NCBI GenBank assembly: GCA_021151525.1
Contig: JAGKXD010000100.1
Coordinates: forward strand, 1 to 14,543
Length of the DNA stretch: 14,543 bases
Origin: Cellvibrionaceae bacterium
Lineage (GTDB): Bacteria; Pseudomonadota; Gammaproteobacteria; Pseudomonadales; Cellvibrionaceae
Reading direction: 5' to 3'
The position numbers were made by a program, and so were the translations under genes. Each line of letters opens with the position of its first letter. The stretch's first letter is position 1. The notes under the pieces are model-generated. The model was not told where the DNA came from. It saw only the letters and a list, made by a program, of their open reading frames with translations, and did not search any database. Below are positions 7,613 to 14,543 of this stretch, piece after piece.

Positions 7613-9256
7613 ATGATCTTATCTAAGCAACTGGGATACACCCTTTGCAACAAAAACAAATCCTTTCGAAAAAAAATCACACAAACCAGCTTATTATCCA
7701 TTCTTCTTGGCGCATGCTTGGTCTCAACTCAAGTATTGGCCGCACCGAGTATCACTCCAACATCTGGCGCAGAAACATCACAGCCCGGCTTGTTCGATGC
7801 CATAAGCTCGCGCGCACAATTACTCGCCAAACAAAACTACAAACCTGTTGTTGCCAACATTCCCGAAGCCTTGGCCAAAATGGATTACGACCAATATCGC
7901 TCCATTCGCTTTCGCCCCGAAGCGTCTCTATGGCGTAATGAAGCACAATTTGAAGTGCAATTATTTCATGCAGGCTATATTTCCAAAGAACCAAAAATAT
8001 TGCACATGGCCACCAACAATGGCGATTCTGTTCTGCAATTCAAACAAGAGTTTTTTAACTACGAAGGCAGCGCTGCAAAGCTGGCAGGTATTGCGCCAAA
8101 AGATATTGGCTTTGCTGCATTCCGCTTGCACTACCCAATCAACAGAAGCGATTACAAAGATGAATTTTTTGCCTTTGGCGGCGCAAGCTATTTCCGCGTA
8201 ATTGGCCCCGGCCAAGCTTATGGAATTTCTGCACGCGGTTTGGCTATTGATACCGCGGAATCCACTGGCGAAGAGTTTCCCAGCTTTCGCGAATTCTGGT
8301 TATTAAAACCAACACCCGCCGAAAATCACGTTGTTATTTACGCGTTGTTAGATAGCCCATCCGCAGCAGGTGCCTACCGCTTCGACATGTACCCCGGCGC
8401 CAAAAATCAGGTAAAAATTACTGCGCGAGTATATGCACGCAAAGACATAAAAAAATTAGGCGTGGCACCATTAACCAGCATGCATTTATACGGCGAGAAT
8501 AGTGTTAGAAATAAATTCGATGACTTCCGCCCTGAAGTGCATGACTCCGATGGTTTGTTAATGCAAACATCCTCAGGCGAATGGATTTGGCGCCCACTTA
8601 CCAATCATCGCGCACTGCATGTTTCATCACTTACCGACAACAACCCACAAGGTTTCGGAATGATGCAACGCGATCGCAATTTCGATAATTATTTAGACAC
8701 AGAAGCCAAATATGAAAAGCGCCCAAGTGTGTGGATAAAACCAGACGTACCCTGGGGCAAAGGCCGCGTTGAACTCGTAGAAATTCCCTCAGAGAGCGAA
8801 GCCAACGACAACATGGTTGCCTACTGGGTACCGGAACAATCCATGAGTGCAGGTAGCGCTAAAGAATTTAAATACACACTATTTACTTACGATGCCGATG
8901 TACCCGAAGAAACTCTCGCAAAAGTGTTGCGCACCACCACCGGCTGGGGCGCAGTTGCTGCGCAAGCAAACCCACCACCAAAAAGCAAACGTCAATTCGC
9001 CGTTGATTTCCAAGGCGGTGAATTAGAAAAATTACCCGCTGGCACTATGGTGCAAGCCGACATTATGAAAAACTCCGGCAAGTTAAGCGATTTACAAGTC
9101 AGCAAATTACCCAACGGAAAATCTTACCGCGTCTCCTTCAAAATTGAACCTGAAGGCAACAACGTGGTGGATATGCGTTTATTTCTTAAAACAGGTGATA
9201 AACGTTTAAGTGAGGTGTGGAGTTATCCTTGGTATCCGGATAATACGCCGAATTAA
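7613..9256 (+). CDS. opgG: OpgG, periplasmic glucan biosynthesis protein
   Basis: The 547-residue exported protein aligns from memory with E. coli OpgG along its length. Conserved blocks include ASYFRVIGPGQAYGISARGL (about 191-210), GEEFPSFREFW, YALLDSP, KLGVAPLTSM, RPEVHDSDGL, GEWIWRPL (about 322-329), NPQGFG and VELVEIPSE. OpgG acts in the periplasm on the beta-1,2-glucan backbone of osmoregulated periplasmic glucans; E. coli OpgG/OpgD were assigned to GH186. The signal peptide has an unusually long n-region (about 22 residues), then TSLLSILLGACLVSTQVLA with likely cleavage near residue 43. There is no twin-Arg motif, which favours OpgG over OpgD. GGAG at 7599-7602 is 10 bases from the ATG at 7613 but only one from an upstream in-frame ATG at 7604, so I chose 7613. 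No opgH glucosyltransferase gene follows. Confidence 0.93.
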   Translation: MILSKQLGYTLCNKNKSFRKKITQTSLLSILLGACLVSTQVLAAPSITPTSGAETSQPGLFDAISSRAQLLAKQNYKPVVANIPEALAKMDYDQYRSIRFRPEASLWRNEAQFEVQLFHAGYISKEPKILHMATNNGDSVLQFKQEFFNYEGSAAKLAGIAPKDIGFAAFRLHYPINRSDYKDEFFAFGGASYFRVIGPGQAYGISARGLAIDTAESTGEEFPSFREFWLLKPTPAENHVVIYALLDSPSAAGAYRFDMYPGAKNQVKITARVYARKDIKKLGVAPLTSMHLYGENSVRNKFDDFRPEVHDSDGLLMQTSSGEWIWRPLTNHRALHVSSLTDNNPQGFGMMQRDRNFDNYLDTEAKYEKRPSVWIKPDVPWGKGRVELVEIPSESEANDNMVAYWVPEQSMSAGSAKEFKYTLFTYDADVPEETLAKVLRTTTGWGAVAAQANPPPKSKRQFAVDFQGGELEKLPAGTMVQADIMKNSGKLSDLQVSKLPNGKSYRVSFKIEPEGNNVVDMRLFLKTGDKRLSEVWSYPWYPDNTPN

Positions 9257-9271
9257 TTATAATTAGATAAA

Positions 9272-9314
9272 AGCAAGGTAAATGTATCACCAGGCTTTGG
9301 CCTTGCTATTTTGT
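9272..9314 (+). terminator. Weak candidate terminator after opgG
   Basis: AGCAAGG (9272-9278) pairs perfectly with CCTTGCT (9301-9307) across a 22-base loop, and ATTTTGT follows. The loop is long and the T run short and interrupted, so termination could be partial, allowing some read-through into the TPR gene that starts at 9341. Confidence 0.45.
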
Positions 9315-9340
9315 ATAAATACACCAAAAGGGAAAAACTG

Positions 9341-10483
9341 ATGAAACGAGCTTTTCAACGCATTGTCATACTGGTTACGCTTTCTATGTGTTTGCAAGCG
9401 ACTCAAGCCGCTGAAAACATAGATAACAATATAATCACTTTGCTTCGCAATAAAAACTTCAGCAAACTGGAGACTGAGTTAAATACCTTTCAAGAGAATT
9501 ACTTAGCAGACGTCAAAAACGAGCACAATTTAAACACCGCCTTCAATGCTTTTTATAGAGCAAACCCATCCTACGAAAGTATTTATAATGAATGGATAAA
9601 AAAATTCCCAAACTCTGCAAATGCATTTTTAGCCAGAGGAATTTATTTCACAGCAATGGGAGGATCATCGCGAGGAACTAAATACAGAAGTGATACATCA
9701 AAGAGCCAAATCGATGGAATGAAGATTTTTTACACCAAAGCTTTTAATGACTTAGAAAAAGCAAAAGAACTCAATTCAAAATTATTGCCAATATATGTAT
9801 ATGAAATGACGTTACAAATTGTCGATGGAAATAAGGCAAATGTACTTGCGTTAAAAAATTCAGCACTAAAAACACACCCCTATAGCTTTTCTATACGTTC
9901 AGCTTATCTTTGGTCTCTACAGCCTCGATGGGGAGGATCTATGGAAAAAATAGAAAATGAAATAACAACAATAAAACCACTTTACGGAAAAAATCCTTTA
10001 CTAAAAACACTAGATGACTACACCTCTGCAGAACTGGGGGAGCAGGCACTGCTAGCCCAAAAATATCAATCTGCGGTAGAGCTTTTTACAAAAGCATTAC
10101 GTAACGGAGAAAACACATGGTATTACTCACAAAGGGGAGAAGCATACTCCAACCTCAAAATGAGAGATGAGGCGTTACAAGATTTAGAGAAATCTTTAAG
10201 CCTAGACCCAAACCAACCACATACTTTATCAATTGCCGCATTCAATTATGCAAATCAATTTAACCTGCTTAAAGCTATAGAATATTTGGATCGATCTTTA
10301 GATGCAGAACCTAATGATGAATGGAACGTACACATGAGGGGAGCCTATAACTTGAATGCCGGTCGTTACAAAGAAGCTTTAAGTGATTTTACTAAAGCAA
10401 TTGAGCTCAACCCTTCATCTAAAGAATACATCCAGCACAGAGACTTAGCATTGCAAGCAGTTCAAAGCACTCAGCCACATTAA
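9341..10483 (+). CDS. Exported tetratricopeptide-repeat protein with DUF4034-like N-terminal region
   Basis: The 380-residue protein starts with a clear Sec signal peptide, MKRAFQRIVILVTLSMCLQA, with cleavage near QA-A at residue 23. An AAGGGA Shine-Dalgarno (9328-9333) precedes the ATG at 9341 by seven bases; an upstream in-frame ATG at 9311 would bury the signal peptide and lacks this site. The N-terminal half (LLRNKNFSKLETEL..., ANAFLARGIYFTAMG) resembles DUF4034-type proteins. The C-terminal third holds three to four TPR units (about 240-370), including YQSAVELFTKAL, RDEALQDLEKSLSLDP, LKAIEYLDRSLDAEP and YKEALSDFTKAIELNP. It probably acts as a periplasmic protein-interaction scaffold; the partner is unknown. 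The gene is visibly richer in A/T than its neighbours, hinting at separate ancestry. Confidence 0.85.
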   Translation: MKRAFQRIVILVTLSMCLQATQAAENIDNNIITLLRNKNFSKLETELNTFQENYLADVKNEHNLNTAFNAFYRANPSYESIYNEWIKKFPNSANAFLARGIYFTAMGGSSRGTKYRSDTSKSQIDGMKIFYTKAFNDLEKAKELNSKLLPIYVYEMTLQIVDGNKANVLALKNSALKTHPYSFSIRSAYLWSLQPRWGGSMEKIENEITTIKPLYGKNPLLKTLDDYTSAELGEQALLAQKYQSAVELFTKALRNGENTWYYSQRGEAYSNLKMRDEALQDLEKSLSLDPNQPHTLSIAAFNYANQFNLLKAIEYLDRSLDAEPNDEWNVHMRGAYNLNAGRYKEALSDFTKAIELNPSSKEYIQHRDLALQAVQSTQPH

Positions 10484-10486
10484 TAA

Positions 10487-10524
10487 AAAAAGGCGAATCA
10501 CCTTGCGGTGATTCGCCTTTTTAT
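10487..10524. terminator. Strong bidirectional terminator between the TPR and beta-galactosidase genes
   Basis: A 16-bp perfect inverted repeat (10487-10502 with 10507-10522; core GGCGAATCACC / GGTGATTCGCC) has a TTGC loop, a leading A run and a trailing T run. It begins four bases after the TPR stop and ends about 20 bases before the stop of the convergent glycosidase gene, so it can serve both transcripts. Confidence 0.93.
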
Positions 10525-10542
10525 TTTCACCAACAACTTAAA

Positions 10543-13407
10543 TTATTTCTTGGCTTCAATTACCACATTGCCATTTACACCAGCTGGTTTATCTCCATCG
10601 CCTTCAACAAGAATATTGAGCTGGCGGTTGCCCTCGCCTGCTGACAATACCAAATTTAATTCGGCTGGAGCGAATGAATCTTTTTTGCCGATCATTACGC
10701 CATTTAACCAAACTTCAGCTTTACCAGTAATGCCATAAATGTGAATGCGGCCGGTTCCATTAGCAAGATTTTTACGCGGGGTAAAATTCGTGCGGTACAA
10801 ACGGTATTTGCCATCTTTAACTTCTGCGGGAACATTCAACATGGGTGGTTGGCCCCAGCCCCAAGTGTTCATGTCGTTATCGGCCAGCACTTGCGTTGGA
10901 TTTACACGTTCTGCGCTTGCGGGCGACACTCGCCAATTGGTGAGATATGTTTCAGGTGCAATAGATTCCGCAACGAATGGAACTGGTGCAACAGATTTAA
11001 CCGGAATGCTGATGGTTGCTGTTTTTAAGCCCGCTGCACTTGCACTCACTTTTAAATCGCCTTTGCTCTCAAAATTACTTTGCACAATTAATTGCGCAAG
11101 GCCGTTAAAGAGTTTACGCGTTTTGCCTTTTTCATCTTCGTGCGAATTAGGGTCGCCATTGCCGTGACCGATGGATTTTCCTGCTCCACTAACTTCAAAG
11201 GTGACTTGCGAATTGTCGATAGGAACAGCGCGGCCTTTTGCATCTAATGCGCGAACGGTAATTGGCATTGCATCGCGGCCATTGCCAACTAAACCTTTGC
11301 GATCTGGAATTAATTCCAAGGCAACAGCTTTGCCAGTTGTTTCTACAATTGCACGCGCAACTTCTTTATCGCCATTAAAACCTACGGCTTCGAGTTTGCC
11401 GGGTTCGTAGGTAACTTGGAAATAATTCATGCGATAGTTATCCACTTTTTGTTCGCCAAGTTCGCGGCCATTTAACAAAAGTTTTACGCGTTCAACATTC
11501 GCCATCACCATCACGCGAATTTCTTTGCCCTCCTTACCAGCGCAATTCCAATGGGGCGCAACATAAACTAGCGGACGATCTTTTATCCATTGCACTTGAT
11601 GCATGTAGTAAGCGTCTTTTGGAAAACCATTGAGATCCATGATGCCGAATACGGAACTAACCGACGGCCATTCGTTAGGTGTTGGCTCGCCGCGATAATC
11701 AAAACCTGTCCACACAAAGCCACCGGCAACGTAATTGCGTTTATCAATTGCTTCCCATGCATCGCGATGACTGTTGCCCCAGAGTGCGAAATCATCGTCG
11801 TAACTCGCAATTACGTTTTTGCTTTTATCGGTAGTGTATTCACCGCGCGTCATAAAAGCAGAGGTGTCTTCCGAGCTGGTGAACGGCATATCAGGGCGCG
11901 CTTTGTGGAAGCGGTCGTAATCGGGCACTTGGTAATTTGCACCAACCACATCAACGGCGTGTGACACATTAAGCTCCGTTAAAAAACCGCCGTTCATGGC
12001 GGCAGTAACAGGGCGGGTTTCATCTAAAGCTTTCACAGCAACGGACATACGGCGAACCATTTCATAACCCACTTCGGTTGCTTGCACCGGCTCCTCATTG
12101 AACACCGACCACAAAATCACGCCGGGGTGATGACGATCGCGACGAACCATCCATTCAAGTTGCTTCATGTAATCCGTCGATGGATTGAAATTGCGGTTTT
12201 CATCCATTACCAAAAAGCCCATGCGATCCACCAAATCCAAGACTTCGGATGCAGGCGCATTGTGCGAGAAGCGAATGGCATTAACACCCAGCTCTTTCAA
12301 GCGGCGCAAGCGGTACTCCCAAATTGAATCTGGCAGCGCGACACCAACACCAGCATGGTCTTGATGCATGCAAATGCCTTTGAGCTTTACGTGTTTGTCG
12401 TTGAGGAAGAAACCTTCGTTGGCATCGAAACGAATAGTGCGGAAGCCTGTTTTGAGGGAGGACTCATCCACCTTTTTACCGCTCACGGTCACTTGCGTAG
12501 TGACACGATAAAGGTTGGTTTGCTCAATTGACCAAAGCGCAGGACTCTCAATTGCAACAGGCACCTTGGCAATTGTTGGAGTAAAGATAGGTACTTTAAT
12601 CGACTGAGTTTGTTTGGCGACTTGTTTGCCAGCAGGGTCAAACACGCTGACTTCAACTGTCGCTTCGGCAGCTTGCTTACCGCTGTTATCGAGAGTTACT
12701 TCAACTGGAATTTCCCAATTGTTTTGTGCACCTGCAACCTGACGCGGTGTTGCGTGTACGCCATCAGTCACTACATGCACGGGATTGGTTTTAACCAGCC
12801 ACGCGTGGCGATACATGCCCGCGCCTTCATACCACCAGCCCTCCATGGGGTTGGCGTCTGCGCGAATTGCGATGGTGTTCATGGCATCGCCATAGCGCAG
12901 GTAAGGAGTGATATCGATGTAATTAGAGTTGTAGCCAGACCAGTTGCGACTGACCACATTGCCGTTCACCCACACGGTGGAATGAGTGGCTATGGCATCA
13001 AACTGTAATTCAAAATTGCGGCCACGCTCGCTTTCATCGACACGCAAGTAGCGGCGATACCAAGAGGCACCGCGTGGGCGATAGCCTTGGGAAATATTGG
13101 CATTCGGATCAAAGGGGCCTTCTACCGCCCAATCGTGCGGCAAGTTGAGCGTGCGCCAATCGGAATCATCGAATTCCGTACCGGCCGCGCCCCACGCATT
13201 GCCAGCTTTGGCGTTGGCGTAAGACCAGCCGTGTCCCTTGATTTCCGGCATGGGGATATCGCCAAGGTGAAACAGCCAACCGCGATCCAGCGATAGGTGC
13301 TCGCGCGACTGCTCAGCCTGCACCAGCCCCGCCGTTAAAATAAGAAAACCTGCTCCTGTAGCCTTGAACAAGGTTGATATGGGTTGATTGAAAAATGGAG
13401 TTCTCAT
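10543..13407 (-). CDS. Exported GH2 beta-galactosidase, multidomain (GalA-like)
   Basis: The 954-residue protein is about twice the length of the catalytic part. A Sec signal peptide (residues about 1-31, ATGAGFLILTAGLVQA then EQ) is followed by the GH2 sugar-binding domain (about 35-195; LDRGWLFHLGD, LPHDWAVEGPF, GASWYRRYLRV), an Ig-like domain (about 210-315) and the TIM barrel (about 320-600). The acid/base is probably E438 in WSVFNEEP and the nucleophile E513 in TSSEDTS, 75 residues apart as in GH2 enzymes. A DUF4982-like domain (about 610-675), an Ig-like domain and a C-terminal galactose-binding-like jelly roll (about 805-954) follow. It probably removes terminal beta-galactose from plant-derived oligosaccharides in the periplasm; exact linkage unknown. 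The start at 13407 is chosen because the signal peptide begins there; GAGG lies 12 bases upstream. A longer form from 13461 is less likely. There is no lipobox Cys. Confidence 0.92.
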   Translation of the reverse strand: MRTPFFNQPISTLFKATGAGFLILTAGLVQAEQSREHLSLDRGWLFHLGDIPMPEIKGHGWSYANAKAGNAWGAAGTEFDDSDWRTLNLPHDWAVEGPFDPNANISQGYRPRGASWYRRYLRVDESERGRNFELQFDAIATHSTVWVNGNVVSRNWSGYNSNYIDITPYLRYGDAMNTIAIRADANPMEGWWYEGAGMYRHAWLVKTNPVHVVTDGVHATPRQVAGAQNNWEIPVEVTLDNSGKQAAEATVEVSVFDPAGKQVAKQTQSIKVPIFTPTIAKVPVAIESPALWSIEQTNLYRVTTQVTVSGKKVDESSLKTGFRTIRFDANEGFFLNDKHVKLKGICMHQDHAGVGVALPDSIWEYRLRRLKELGVNAIRFSHNAPASEVLDLVDRMGFLVMDENRNFNPSTDYMKQLEWMVRRDRHHPGVILWSVFNEEPVQATEVGYEMVRRMSVAVKALDETRPVTAAMNGGFLTELNVSHAVDVVGANYQVPDYDRFHKARPDMPFTSSEDTSAFMTRGEYTTDKSKNVIASYDDDFALWGNSHRDAWEAIDKRNYVAGGFVWTGFDYRGEPTPNEWPSVSSVFGIMDLNGFPKDAYYMHQVQWIKDRPLVYVAPHWNCAGKEGKEIRVMVMANVERVKLLLNGRELGEQKVDNYRMNYFQVTYEPGKLEAVGFNGDKEVARAIVETTGKAVALELIPDRKGLVGNGRDAMPITVRALDAKGRAVPIDNSQVTFEVSGAGKSIGHGNGDPNSHEDEKGKTRKLFNGLAQLIVQSNFESKGDLKVSASAAGLKTATISIPVKSVAPVPFVAESIAPETYLTNWRVSPASAERVNPTQVLADNDMNTWGWGQPPMLNVPAEVKDGKYRLYRTNFTPRKNLANGTGRIHIYGITGKAEVWLNGVMIGKKDSFAPAELNLVLSAGEGNRQLNILVEGDGDKPAGVNGNVVIEAKK

Positions 13408-13575
13408 GGGTTTGCATACCTCATTATTGTGATTTGTCCTCTTGAATGATAAATCATACAAAACAAATGTGCCGCGTTTTTAACACGCTTTAACCTTAGG
13501 TGTGAGCCAACTCTTGTACTGAATCTACAAGCTGGTTAGGCTGCTGCCACCTTAATACTCGGTTTACGGATTTTT
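13408..13575. promoter_or_regulatory. Divergent intergenic region with a 15-bp near-palindrome
   Basis: This 168-bp gap separates two divergent starts. It holds GCGTTTTTAACACGC at 13474-13488, a 15-bp imperfect palindrome (one mismatch, arms GCGT/ACGC). On the minus strand a -10-like TATGAT lies at 13453-13458, so the palindrome would overlap the -35 position of the glycosidase promoter, as a repressor operator often does. No regulator gene is in the window and the motif occurs once, so the operator role is inference. For the plus-strand gene only a modest ACGGA ribosome-binding site (13567-13570 region) before 13576 is evident. Confidence 0.3.
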
Positions 13576-14370
13576 ATGCGTCCATCATCCCCCACTCTTT
13601 CTTACCTTATTTGGCCTTTGATTTTTCTTGGGCAATTACTAGCGACCAGTTTGCTGGCCTGGCATTTACTCGCCCAAATCAATTTCGCCTACCCCATGGG
13701 TTACAAACTCTTGGATTTGGATAAACACATTGCCGAATTCGCGCCGCGCAACCGTTACATTCATGGGTTTCAATTTACCCAAGCCAAAGATCATTGGGAT
13801 TTATTCGCGCAAATAACGCATTCGGTACAAAACAATGGCGAAGGTTTAGAAGAAATAAGTTTTACGCTTCCAAATAATACTAAATTGCCCTTAATGCACT
13901 CTGCAGAAATTACGCACTTGCAGGATGTTAGTCATTTGATCAACAAGTTTTATGTGGCAGGAACTTTGGGGGCATTGATCTGGGGATTTTTTTTATTGAT
14001 TGCTTATCGCCAAAAAATTGCGTTCCCATCTCCGCGCAATATTGTGTTGGGGTTTTGTGGTGCTTTGTTTGTCATATCTACGATTATTTTAAGTGTGGGG
14101 GCAACCACTGTTTTTTATTGGTTTCACACCAAGGTATTTCCTGAAGGCCACCAATGGTTTTTTTATTATGAAGATTCGTTGATGACAACCTTGATGAAGG
14201 CACCAGATATTTTTGCGTTTATTGCTTCGTTGTTATTAATTGCGCTGATTGCTATTTGGGGGTTGACGACATTTGGGATGGCGAAGCTGTTGAAAAATAA
14301 TGCCGTTCAAGTGGAAATTAAAATAGAAGATAAAAAAAATACGCGCAAGAAGACCAGAAAGAAGAGTTAA
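13576..14370 (+). CDS. DUF1461/TIGR01906-like (Lit-like) integral membrane protein
   Basis: The 264-residue protein has four membrane segments (about 12-34, 124-144, 155-175, 201-222), a roughly 90-residue loop between the first two, and a Lys/Arg-rich cytoplasmic tail (EDKKNTRKKTRKKS). Two motifs match the DUF1461 family as I know it: E111-x-x-H114-x-x-D117-V118 at the end of the loop, and F173-H174 through F178-P179 with a following aromatic/acidic stretch (WFFYYEDSLMTTLM). That family includes Lit, the lipoprotein intramolecular transacylase of Firmicutes, which moves an acyl chain from the lipid anchor to the N-terminal Cys amine. Whether this protein has that activity is unknown; many DUF1461 proteins are uncharacterised. 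ACGGA sits five bases before the ATG. It is divergent from the glycosidase gene and no terminator is evident after its stop. Confidence 0.72.
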   Translation: MRPSSPTLSYLIWPLIFLGQLLATSLLAWHLLAQINFAYPMGYKLLDLDKHIAEFAPRNRYIHGFQFTQAKDHWDLFAQITHSVQNNGEGLEEISFTLPNNTKLPLMHSAEITHLQDVSHLINKFYVAGTLGALIWGFFLLIAYRQKIAFPSPRNIVLGFCGALFVISTIILSVGATTVFYWFHTKVFPEGHQWFFYYEDSLMTTLMKAPDIFAFIASLLLIALIAIWGLTTFGMAKLLKNNAVQVEIKIEDKKNTRKKTRKKS

Positions 14371-14452
14371 TATTTTTATCAAACATGAGCTTTTGCTTTT
14401 CAGCCTTTTAGTCCCCCTACAAGCTCCCCGAGCATTGGAAGAAAATTGGTGT

Positions 14453-14501
14453 AAAACAAACAGGACGTTTGTTTTAGTGACGATGCGACATGGATGTCGC
14501 A
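14453..14501. repeat. Paired hairpins resembling a dispersed intergenic repeat (REP-like)
   Basis: Hairpin 1 is AAAACAAAC (14453-14461), loop AGGAC, then GTTTGTTTT (14467-14475). Hairpin 2 is TGCGACAT (14484-14491), loop GG, then ATGTCGCA (14494-14501). Both stems are perfect and lie eight bases apart in noncoding DNA after the DUF1461-like gene. AAACAGGA recurs at the right edge (about 14534-14541), suggesting another unit may begin there. The rest of 14371-14543 shows no gene longer than a few codons. No second copy lies elsewhere in the window, so the dispersed-repeat call is inference. Confidence 0.5.
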
Positions 14502-14543
14502 CCGGAACGACGGCAATTTTCTGAAACGCGCAGGAAACAGGAG

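Noticed and set aside
7613..9256. OpgD rather than OpgG
   Set aside because: OpgD is exported by the Tat pathway with a twin-Arg signal. Here the n-region has FRKK only, with no RR motif, and the conserved blocks fit OpgG well.
11583..13296. Plus-strand open frames up to 132 codons inside the beta-galactosidase gene
   Set aside because: They are shadows of a long, clearly homologous minus-strand gene and show no domain, signal peptide or SD support.
14453..14501. Integron attC site or transposon end
   Set aside because: There is no integrase or transposase in the window, no core-site bases of attC type, and the paired short stems fit an intergenic repeat better.

Overview
The window looks like chromosomal DNA of a Gram-negative gammaproteobacterium. 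It carries OpgG (periplasmic glucan synthesis), outer-membrane barrel signatures, and a large secreted GH2 glycosidase of the kind found in polysaccharide degraders. A Cellvibrio-like member of the Cellvibrionaceae is my best guess. That placement is inference from gene content and style, not from a marker gene.

Layout. (1) Positions 1-6314, plus strand, hold the 3' part of one giant surface-protein gene whose start lies before the window. It encodes a Gly-rich beta-helix-like stretch, two Ig-like repeats, a third Ig-like domain, fibronectin-III domains alternating with a Cys-pair module (exact 519-bp period), two putative-Ig/cadherin-like domains, a PKD-like domain, a Ca-binding Asp-rich linker and a choice-of-anchor-U-type domain. 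A GlyGly/JDVT-CTERM-like tail follows, and then, unexpectedly, a second hydrophobic segment and an outer-membrane beta-barrel ending in Phe. (2) A FUSC-family membrane transporter gene runs convergently and shares a bidirectional terminator with it. (3) opgG, transcribed away from the FUSC gene, has no opgH beside it. (4) An A/T-rich gene encodes an exported TPR protein. (5) A second bidirectional terminator separates it from a convergent 954-residue exported GH2 beta-galactosidase. (6) Divergent from that is a four-helix membrane protein resembling the DUF1461/TIGR01906 (Lit) family. (7) The right edge holds two strong adjacent hairpins resembling a dispersed intergenic repeat.

How the genes relate. 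Most are monocistronic, separated by terminators or divergent promoters, so no operon-encoded system is evident. The shared theme is the cell envelope: an adhesin-like surface protein, periplasmic glucan, an inner-membrane exporter, an exported glycosidase, and possibly lipoprotein acyl remodelling. The most unusual items are the C-terminus of the giant protein (sorting-type tail followed by a barrel, with a possible internal start), the strong protein-level but weak DNA-level conservation of its repeats, and a Lit-like protein in a diderm. I see no CRISPR array, insertion sequence, tRNA, rRNA or recognisable defence system.
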